From an uncultured Eubacteriales bacterium (GTDB taxonomy: Bacteria; Bacillota; Clostridia; Christensenellales; Borkfalkiaceae): a DNA stretch of 23,855 nucleotides. Numbering within the stretch: position 1 is the first letter of the stretch; each line of letters begins with the position of its first letter. Below the pieces are notes generated by a model. The model searched no databases. It worked only from the letters and a program-made list of their open reading frames with translations, and was not told the origin of the DNA. A program made the translations under genes and the position numbers. Of this stretch, positions 14,398-20,106 are shown one piece after another. The DNA lies in contig CAJLXC010000022.1 in NCBI GenBank assembly GCA_905210545.1, positions 1 through 23,855 of the forward strand, given 5' to 3'.

Positions 14398-15522
14398 ATG
14401 ATATATTACGACAACGCCGCGACGGGCGGGTTTAAGCCGCGCGCCGCTTTAGACGCGCTTATAAACGTTGCGCGCTATCTCTCCGCAAATCCCGGGAGAA
14501 GCGGACACAGACTTTCCGTTACCGGAGCGAAAATAGTCGGCTCTTGCAGAGAAACGATTGCAGACTTTTTCGGCTGCCGCCCCGAAAAGGTTATTTTTAC
14601 CAAAAACTGCACCGAAGCATTAAACATAGCCATTCTCGGCACGGTAAAAAAAGGCGGCAAGGTAATAACCACCGTTTTAGAACACAATTCCGTGTTAAGA
14701 CCGCTGACGCGCCTAAGTCGGCACGGATATATCTCGCTCGAAACGGTCGCGCCGGAAAAAGGCGAATCGTTCGCGGACGCCGTGATAAAAAAGCTTTCCG
14801 ACGAGGTTTGCCTTGTCGTCGCTACCGCGGTTTCAAACGTTACGGGCGAAAAACTGCCATTAAGCTTAATCGGAGAAGCCTGTTCAAAACGCGGCATTCC
14901 CTTTCTTGCGGACGGAGCGCAAGGCGGCGGACATATACCGCTCGATATGAAAAAAAACGGCTTGAATATGCTTGCACTCGCGGGACATAAAGGACTTTGC
15001 GGCGTTATGGGCAGCGGCGTTTTGTGCATAGACGACGAAACGGAAGTAATGCCGCTTATCACCGGCGGCACGGGAACGGAAAGTTTTAATCTCGAACAGC
15101 CCATGAGCTATCCCGAACGGCTCGAAGCGGGTACTCTCAACCTGCCCGCGATAGCCGCGCTGGAAGAAGGCGTACGCTACGTAAAGAAAAATCTCGACAA
15201 CTTCGGAAAAACGCTTTCGGAAGCCACGGGAAAACTGATAGACGAGCTGTCGGGAATTTCGGGCGTGCGCTGCTATTCGCAAGCGAACGAAGCGGGAATA
15301 GTTTCTTTCTCCGTAAAAGGAAAAGACAGCGCGGACGTGGCGGACGTACTCGATTCCGAATACGACGTAGCCGTGAGAGGCGGACTGCATTGCGCGCCTC
15401 TCACCCACAAATATCTCGGCACCGCAGACGGCGGTCTTATAAGAGCGAGCCTTGCCGTGCAGAACACTTCGCGCGAAGCGGACTTTTTCGTGCGCGCGAT
15501 AAAAGAAATATGTAAAACCTGA
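14398..15522 (+). CDS. Cysteine desulfurase family protein (class V aminotransferase fold)
   Basis: PLP enzyme predicted to release sulfur from cysteine (or selenium from selenocysteine). 374 aa. YYDNAATGGFKP at the N-terminus, His97 in LEHNSVLRPL, Asp172 in FLADGAQ, the PLP lysine in LALAGHKGLCGVMG (Lys198) and the persulfide-accepting cysteine in VRGGLHCAPLTHKYLG (Cys332). The RGGLHCAPL motif and length fit the TIGR01977-type family rather than IscS/NifS of Fe-S operons. No IscU/SufU neighbour is present; the divergent DUF3343 gene is the likely partner. AAAAGGAG lies 5 nt before the ATG; a terminator follows at 15551. Confidence 0.92.
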   Translation: MIYYDNAATGGFKPRAALDALINVARYLSANPGRSGHRLSVTGAKIVGSCRETIADFFGCRPEKVIFTKNCTEALNIAILGTVKKGGKVITTVLEHNSVLRPLTRLSRHGYISLETVAPEKGESFADAVIKKLSDEVCLVVATAVSNVTGEKLPLSLIGEACSKRGIPFLADGAQGGGHIPLDMKKNGLNMLALAGHKGLCGVMGSGVLCIDDETEVMPLITGGTGTESFNLEQPMSYPERLEAGTLNLPAIAALEEGVRYVKKNLDNFGKTLSEATGKLIDELSGISGVRCYSQANEAGIVSFSVKGKDSADVADVLDSEYDVAVRGGLHCAPLTHKYLGTADGGLIRASLAVQNTSREADFFVRAIKEICKT

Positions 15523-15550
15523 CTTTTCTCTTTATAATCGTCGTTTCTTT

Positions 15551-15583
15551 GCCGCCGATAATTCTCGGCGGCTATATTTTTTT
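15551..15583 (+). terminator. Intrinsic terminator of the cysteine desulfurase gene
   Basis: GCCGCCGA (15551-15558), loop TAATTC, TCGGCGGC (15565-15572), then a T-rich tract containing seven Ts (15577-15583). The downstream arm reaches the stop codon of the convergent 96-aa gene; on that strand no U-run follows, so it serves the plus strand. Confidence 0.88.
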
Positions 15584-15862
15584 CAGTTCCGCTATGACTT
15601 TTTTTAAAAGCGTTTTTTTCTTGTCGTCCAGCATCGGCGCAAGCGCGGCGGCGAAATTATCGAGATCCGCGTTGGAAAGAGTTCCGTTTTTTTTGCCGCG
15701 TTCCGCTTCCGCGTAAATCGCTTTTAAGATATCGTTTCCGTTCTTTCCGTCGAATTTTTTCGCCGTTTCCGTAACGGTTTTAAACAAATCGCCGTTAAAA
15801 CCGCCCGCACCCGCAGTTTTGAAGTTATCCGCGTTTTTAGCATACTCGTTGAAATCCTGCAT
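15572..15862 (-). CDS. Small helical protein, unknown function
   Basis: 96 aa, soluble, no cysteine, no signal peptide. A glycine-rich patch (TAGAGGFNGD, 16-25) is followed by predicted amphipathic helices: ETAKKFDGKNGNDILKAIYA (32-51), NADLDNFAAALAPMLDDKKK (63-82) and a Lys-rich C-terminal helix ending AELKKI. GGAGGTG lies 7 nt before the ATG, a strong ribosome site. It is divergent from another small unknown gene (80-bp gap) and tail-to-tail with the desulfurase. I do not recognise a characterised family. Confidence 0.75.
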   Translation of the reverse strand: MQDFNEYAKNADNFKTAGAGGFNGDLFKTVTETAKKFDGKNGNDILKAIYAEAERGKKNGTLSNADLDNFAAALAPMLDDKKKTLLKKVIAELKKI

Positions 15863-15881
15863 TTACGACACCTCCTGTCTG

Positions 15882-15911
15882 TTCATTTATATTCTATGAT
15901 TTTCATATAAT
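15882..15911 (+). promoter_or_regulatory. Promoter for the 97-aa gene
   Basis: TATAAT at 15906-15911 with TTCATT (15882-15887) 18 bp upstream, giving a short leader that contains AGGAAGGAA. The -35 match is weak. A minus-strand TATAAA in the same gap may serve the divergent gene. Confidence 0.5.
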
Positions 15912-15942
15912 AAAATGTACTGAATTTCAGGAAGGAAAAAAT

Positions 15943-16236
15943 ATGGAAATACTGCGATATATAACCGACTTCCTTTTAAAAGCTTACGGTAAAGAGGACC
16001 TTGCGCCCATTATAAAAGCTCTTGAAAACAATAATTTCGACATAAAAAAGACCGTATCGGGCTTAAAACCCGATACGGTGATACCTGTTTTAAAAACGGT
16101 TTTTTCTTCTTTTGCGCAAAACCGAAACCAAAGCGCCGCAGAAACCCCCTTCTCTCGGGAAAGCTTCGGCACGGCGCCGCTCTCCGGCATTGCCGACAAC
16201 GAAATCGTCTATCGACTTAACCGTTATCTCGGTTAA
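15943..16236 (+). CDS. Small helical protein, unknown function
   Basis: 97 aa, soluble. YITDFLLKAYGKEDLAPIIK (6-25), then NNNFDIKKTVSGLKPDTVIP (29-48), and a polar linker to an ADNEIVYRLNRYLG tail. The repeated LAPII/TVIPVL pattern in both this and the divergent 96-aa protein suggests helical protein-interaction modules, but I cannot show homology. AGGAAGGAA lies before the ATG. Its stop codon overlaps that of the convergent S41 protease (TAA at 16234-16236 against 16233-16235), so the two messages share their ends. Confidence 0.72.
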   Translation: MEILRYITDFLLKAYGKEDLAPIIKALENNNFDIKKTVSGLKPDTVIPVLKTVFSSFAQNRNQSAAETPFSRESFGTAPLSGIADNEIVYRLNRYLG

Positions 16237-17606
16237 ACGCTTTTACATATCTCTACCGCCCTTTTCAGCGCGTCGGAATCTTCTACCCGATTAGCGGGCA
16301 ATTCCGTCGCGATGCCCTTGTCGTGAATACACGTTTTTCCGTCCGGCTGATATATATACGCGGTCGTCAGCTTAAACGCCCCGCCCGACGGCAATTCGTA
16401 GGTAGTCTGCATTATTCCTTTGCCGTAAGTGCTGTAATCCCCGCGGGAACGGTTATACGTGAGAACAAGCTCGTCGGAAGAAAACTCCGCGCGCCCCGCG
16501 GTCTTGCCGTAATAAAGCAGCGCGCCGATAAGACATTCCGACGCGGAAGCCGTATTCTCGTTTGCGATAACGCATATCTTTTTCACGTTGTCGAAAAACT
16601 CGTTTTTCGGCGTGTAGAATTCCGTCCGTTTTCCGCGTTTGTCTTTCGCCACGGCGATAAGACTTTTTTTGTTTCCGTCGTTATACACGAGATAAGAAGC
16701 GATTTCCGCAAGCGTGGTCATAAACCCGCCGCCGTTATCTCTTAAATCGAGGATAAGCTTGGTTTTGCCTTTCTTTTTCATAAACGCCAGCGCGGAAGAA
16801 AACTCTCTCGCCGCGTCGCCTTCAAAGCCGTACAACGAAATTATCGCGGTATCTTCGGGCAAAGAAGATTCTCCGCCCGCACTCACGCGAGCTTCCGTCT
16901 TTGCGCCGTGTTCCGAATAAAAATACAATTCTTCGGCATTGTCTTTATAACCCGCATAACACGTAGTGTAATATTCTTTTACGAGAACGAATTCTTTTTC
17001 CGTAAATTCGCCGTCGCGGGTGACGTAAAACGCGATATCCGTATCTTTCGGCGCGGTCGTGAGAAAATCGTATAACGCCGCGTTATCTTCAAAATCTGTT
17101 CTTTCGCCGTCCGTAAGCACCTTTGCCGCAATGATTTTATCGCCGCTTTTAACCCCCGCGTGATAAGCGGAAGAGTTTCTCTGTACCTGATAAACGGTAT
17201 TGCCCGTAACCTTTCCCGTCGGGTCCACGAGAAAAGAAAAGCCCACGCCCGCGTACAACCCCTGATCTTCGCGCAATGCGGCGGCATATTCTTCTTTACC
17301 GTAATATTTCGCGTATTTGTCGTCTTTGAGAACGTAAGCGACTATCGCGCGCGCCACGTCGTCTTTATCCGCGTCGCCTTCTACCGCGGCGGAATATTTA
17401 TCTATGAGATTTATTATTTCCTTCGCCTTGCGGGCGGCAGGGTCGGAGCAACTCCCCGCGAAGAACCCGGAAAAAAACAAAACGAACGCGCAGAACAACG
17501 CAATCGCCGCAAGAAGAACTTTGTTGGTTTTCTTAACCGCGGGTTGCGAAGGTTCCTGTTCGTTGATAAAATCCGCGCGAGTTGCGGTTTCGTTTTTATT
17601 TTTCAT
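16233..17606 (-). CDS. S41-family (CtpA-like) membrane-anchored peptidase
   Basis: 457 aa. A cytosolic N-terminus (1-29) precedes one transmembrane segment (about 30-50); FAGSC there is a poor lipobox, so a signal anchor is more likely. The outer part has a PDZ-like domain (about 115-210; NSSAYHAGVKSGDKIIAAKV at 144-163) and the S41 core: LILDLRDNGGGFMTTL (284-299), the nucleophile in ENTASASE (Ser354) and the base in TYGKGIMQT (Lys396). Ser and Lys are 42 residues apart, against about 25 in E. coli Prc, so there is a roughly 17-residue insert (SSDELVLTYNRSRGDYS region). It probably trims envelope proteins; substrate unknown. The PucR-type regulator ends 4 nt upstream, so they form an operon. 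Confidence 0.9.
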   Translation of the reverse strand: MKNKNETATRADFINEQEPSQPAVKKTNKVLLAAIALFCAFVLFFSGFFAGSCSDPAARKAKEIINLIDKYSAAVEGDADKDDVARAIVAYVLKDDKYAKYYGKEEYAAALREDQGLYAGVGFSFLVDPTGKVTGNTVYQVQRNSSAYHAGVKSGDKIIAAKVLTDGERTDFEDNAALYDFLTTAPKDTDIAFYVTRDGEFTEKEFVLVKEYYTTCYAGYKDNAEELYFYSEHGAKTEARVSAGGESSLPEDTAIISLYGFEGDAAREFSSALAFMKKKGKTKLILDLRDNGGGFMTTLAEIASYLVYNDGNKKSLIAVAKDKRGKRTEFYTPKNEFFDNVKKICVIANENTASASECLIGALLYYGKTAGRAEFSSDELVLTYNRSRGDYSTYGKGIMQTTYELPSGGAFKLTTAYIYQPDGKTCIHDKGIATELPANRVEDSDALKRAVEICKSV

Positions 17607-17610
17607 TTAT

Positions 17611-18651
17611 CTACCTTACGAGTTTTGAGAGTATGGTTATCAGTCTGAATATCACCGCGTCCGAAAATCTGCGGATATTAAGACCCGTAGACTTTTCTAT
17701 CTTGTCCAGCCGATACGTGAGAGTGTTTCTGTGCAGATAAAGCTTGCGCGACGTTTCGCTGACGTTAAGGCTGTTTTCGAGAAACTCTTCCGCGGTATCC
17801 GTCATTTCGGAATCGGAAAAAATTTCCCGCGCGGCGGGATCCATAAGCAGCTCGAGATATTCGTTTAATTTGTATTTTGGCAGGTCTTCGAGCATTTTTA
17901 TCAGAACGAAGTCCTTGAAAGAATGCACGCTCCCGCCCGATTTGATGGAATTGCTCATTCTCTGCGCGGAAGAAGCCTGCGAAAAGGAAGACGATAAATC
18001 CGCAACCGTTTTAACCGTGCCGCCGATAGAAAATTCCGTTTCCACGCCCGTTTCTTCATATACGGTACGGTGCAAAAATTCGGCGTATTCCGTTATAGAA
18101 CGGTACTCGCCCGCCGCTTCGTCGGAAAACTTAACGAGAACGCAATGCGTTTCGTCTAAAACCAGCGCACAGTCCGTGCCTTCCTCCCCATAAGCGGACA
18201 ACACGTTTATCACGTCTTCGGTTTTGCCTTGCGGAACGACTACGAGCATCGCGCAGACGGGCTTGTCCGTTATAGCGAACTTTCGCATATATTTTTCTAT
18301 CTGAAAATAACTCGCTTCCCCGAGCAGCACGGATTTATAAAAATCTTCCCGGGAAAAGTTCGTACCTTTGGCGGTCGATTTTTCCGCAAGCTCCGAGATA
18401 AGAAACGCGTAGTTCCGCTCGGTTCTGCCCGCACCCTTTAATCTTCCCGTATAACGCTTGTTTTTATACTTGAATTTGAAAAAAGTTTTATTAAGACCTA
18501 CGTCCGAGAACACTCCCGAAAAATCGGGCGGAACGGTTTCTCCGCGTTGAGCGTCGCCGTAAACGTAAGAACCTTTCTCGTCGAAAACACAAAATTCGAC
18601 GCCGGTGTTCTCCAGAATCTCTCCGGCAAACAATCTTATGTCGGTTTCCAT
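17611..18651 (-). CDS. PucR/CdaR-family transcriptional regulator
   Basis: 346 aa. DNA-binding C-terminal HTH of the PucR type: DTAEEFLENSLNVSETSRKL, then YLHRNTLTYRLDKIEKSTGL to FRLITIL (about 284-340). The middle part (about 130-245), including FSIGGTVKTVADLSSSFSQA, resembles the GGDEF-like domain of CdaR regulators; the N-terminus (1-90) looks like a small sensor domain with VEFCVFDEKGSYVYGD. GGAGGTGA precedes ATG 18651, which is preferred over the overlapping GTG at 18657. It lies 12 nt after the permease gene and 4 nt before the S41 gene, so it may regulate this operon; effector unknown. Confidence 0.9.
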   Translation of the reverse strand: METDIRLFAGEILENTGVEFCVFDEKGSYVYGDAQRGETVPPDFSGVFSDVGLNKTFFKFKYKNKRYTGRLKGAGRTERNYAFLISELAEKSTAKGTNFSREDFYKSVLLGEASYFQIEKYMRKFAITDKPVCAMLVVVPQGKTEDVINVLSAYGEEGTDCALVLDETHCVLVKFSDEAAGEYRSITEYAEFLHRTVYEETGVETEFSIGGTVKTVADLSSSFSQASSAQRMSNSIKSGGSVHSFKDFVLIKMLEDLPKYKLNEYLELLMDPAAREIFSDSEMTDTAEEFLENSLNVSETSRKLYLHRNTLTYRLDKIEKSTGLNIRRFSDAVIFRLITILSKLVR

Positions 18652-18663
18652 ATTCACCTCCGA

Positions 18664-19512
18664 TCAGAATTTTATCGGCATGGTCGCGTATCCCAGAACG
18701 AGCGACGCGACGAACAACGATAATAGTATGAAAAGACTTTTTTTAACGTTCTTTTTATCTTTAAGCAATATAAGAATGCCGAGTCCGGCATTAGACGACA
18801 GTCCCGCCAGCAGCGCGGAAAAACTTATCGCGCCCCGCACGAACGACTGCGCTATAAGTATAGAAGACGCGCAGTTCGGGATAAGCCCCACTATAGTTGC
18901 CAAAAGCGGCTGAAAATAAACGTTGTCGCCCAAAAACGCATAAAACCTGTCTTCTCCGATAAAATGGATTATCAGCCCGAACGCGAAGTTCAGCGCGATT
19001 ATAAATAAATCGGTTTTTGCGGCGTGAAAAAGCGGGTGCAACAGATATTTATCCCACGGCTTTGCGTGATGCTCGCCGCATTCTATGCAATCGTCTTTTT
19101 CGGGACAGACGTGAGCTTCGTCCTTTTTTCTGAGCAGAATATTCAAAAGCTCCCCGACAAGCACGGCGTAAATCACCTTTATACCGATAAACGTAATGAT
19201 TTCCGCAAACTTAACGCCCGAAGAAACAAGAACGATAAGCCCTTCGTCGGACGCGGCAAGAAAAGCCGCCACAAGCGTACCCGTTTTGATAAGCCCTTTA
19301 TCGTAAAGCTTGGCGGTCGCTACGGCGAATCCGCATTCGGGAACGACGCCCAGAAGGCTTGCCATAACGGGCGCGCCCGCACCCGATAACGCTTTTTCTA
19401 TTTTTTCTTTGTTGCGCGCGTTTTCTATCACTTCCATAAGAACGTAGATAAGAAACAAAAACGGAAGTACTTTTACGCCGTCCGTCAGCGCGTCTAAAAC
19501 AACATCCCACAT
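18664..19512 (-). CDS. ArsP_2-like putative manganese/heavy-metal exporter
   Basis: 282 aa, about eight hydrophobic segments. Two related halves each carry a cysteine motif in a reentrant-looking helix pair: GVVPECGFAVATAKLYDKG (55-73) and GLIPNCASSILIAQSFVRG (209-227). Between them is a metal-ligand-rich loop with C136, C142, C145, H148, H149, H159 and H163. This matches the family annotated as putative manganese transporter or 10TM heavy-metal exporter. Metal and direction are not proven by the sequence. The AAGGAT just before the ATG is tightly spaced (2 nt), so translation may be weak. It heads the permease-pucR-S41 unit, with a TATAAT at 19540-19545 upstream. Confidence 0.8.
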   Translation of the reverse strand: MWDVVLDALTDGVKVLPFLFLIYVLMEVIENARNKEKIEKALSGAGAPVMASLLGVVPECGFAVATAKLYDKGLIKTGTLVAAFLAASDEGLIVLVSSGVKFAEIITFIGIKVIYAVLVGELLNILLRKKDEAHVCPEKDDCIECGEHHAKPWDKYLLHPLFHAAKTDLFIIALNFAFGLIIHFIGEDRFYAFLGDNVYFQPLLATIVGLIPNCASSILIAQSFVRGAISFSALLAGLSSNAGLGILILLKDKKNVKKSLFILLSLFVASLVLGYATMPIKF

Positions 19513-19545
19513 ATCCTTAATAAATAAACAGACTTTGAAATTATA

Positions 19546-19593
19546 GTCGAGATTCCCGCGTCAAGGCGTTTACACGCCTTTCCTCGGAATGAC
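19546..19593. repeat. Palindromic intergenic element (CATTCCGAG...GGAATCTC type)
   Basis: On the minus strand it reads GTCATTCCGAGG, a stem AAGGCGT/ACGCCTT with a 4-nt loop (19563-19580), then GGGAATCTCGAC. Outer ATTCC and GGAAT also pair. This resembles intergenic palindromes that recur in many bacterial genomes; only one copy is in this window. Confidence 0.55.
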
Positions 19594-19630
19594 AGCGCGA
19601 GGTTATCGATTGCAAATTCGCGCTCGCGGT

Positions 19631-19671
19631 GAAATACTGCGTGAGAAAACCCTGAGCCGTGCAAGTTTTCT
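19631..19671 (+). repeat. 41-bp direct repeat, copy 1
   Basis: Starts GAAATACTGCG, contains AACCCTGAGCCGTGCAAG, ends GTTTTCT. It differs from copy 2 at one base (19642, T against C). Internal arms AGAAAAC and GTTTTCT pair around a 14-nt loop. Confidence 0.9.
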
Positions 19672-19857
19672 ATTATACCGCTTCGCCCGTCGCTTTTCGC
19701 TCCACTTTTGCTTTCGCAAAAAATTTGCATTCTGCAAAATTACAGTCCGCTCAACACACCTTTTTCTTGCATTATAACTCAAAGCTCGGCAAAATAAATT
19801 TTGCCCGCAACTATTGTCGCTTCACGATTTGCCTACCGCAAATCGTAGCTTTTCGTT

Positions 19858-19898
19858 GAAATACTGCGCGAGAAAACCCTGAGCCGTGCAAGTTTTCT
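19858..19898 (+). repeat. 41-bp direct repeat, copy 2
   Basis: 40 of 41 bases match copy 1, 227 bp away. In this copy the flanks extend the stem to 10 bp (GCGAGAAAAC with GTTTTCTCGC, 19868-19901) around the same CCTGAGCCGTGCAA loop. Confidence 0.9.
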
Positions 19899-19952
19899 CG
19901 CTTGTATTAAAACACAAACAAAAATATTTGCTCGCAAAAATATTTTTGTGAA

Positions 19953-20043
19953 GTGTTTCAATAACGCAGTCGCGCCTATGGCGCGAGAGAAAGCAATAAG
20001 CTTTCGCTTTGCCGTAGGCAAAGCTCTGCGTTTATTATAACAC
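19953..20043. other. Compact four-way-junction fold (structured RNA or palindromic DNA element)
   Basis: An outer stem pairs GTGTT (19953-19957) with AACAC (20039-20043), and AATAACGCAG (19960-19969) with CTGCG plus TTTATT (20026-20036, one bulge). It encloses three consecutive hairpins: 19970-19976/19980-19986, 19989-19994/20000-20005 and 20006-20013/20017-20024. Only three bases at the junction stay unpaired. There are no tRNA consensus bases. Function unknown. Confidence 0.6.
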
Positions 20044-20050
20044 AAAAAGC

Positions 20051-20077
20051 AAAAAAACCGAGCGTTTTTGCGCCCGG
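20051..20077 (-). terminator. Intrinsic terminator of the ABC ATPase gene
   Basis: On the minus strand CCGGGCG and CGCTCGG (20071-20077/20058-20064, one G-U) form a stem with a 6-nt loop, followed by seven Ts (20051-20057). It starts 30 nt past the stop codon. The opposite strand also has a T-rich flank, so it could work both ways. Confidence 0.8.
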
Positions 20078-20106
20078 CTTTTTATTTTTTTGTTCAAGAA
20101 CGAAAA

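Larger units (their letters stand above)
19594..19952. repeat. Hairpin-rich non-coding region with duplicated 41-bp unit
   Basis: No credible gene. Clear stems: 19594-19600/19618-19624; 19706-19711/19716-19721; 19788-19794/19799-19805; 19824-19832/19838-19846; 19868-19877/19892-19901; and 19918-19930/19935-19949 with a 2-nt bulge. It contains both copies of the 41-bp repeat. The stem at 19824 (read on the minus strand, TTTGCGGTAGGCAAA) matches 14 of 15 bases of TTTGCCGTAGGCAAA at 20008-20022. Whether it is transcribed is unknown. Confidence 0.7.

Noticed and set aside
19513..19640. yybP-ykoY manganese riboswitch before the permease
   Set aside because: The expected paired conserved loops of that riboswitch are not visible upstream of the gene.
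19953..20043. tRNA gene in the four-arm fold
   Set aside because: Arm lengths (7, 6, 8 bp with loops of 3, 5 and 3) and missing T-loop and D-loop consensus rule out a normal tRNA.
19594..20043. CRISPR array
   Set aside because: The only direct repeat occurs twice, 227 bp apart, with no regular spacer length and no cas genes.
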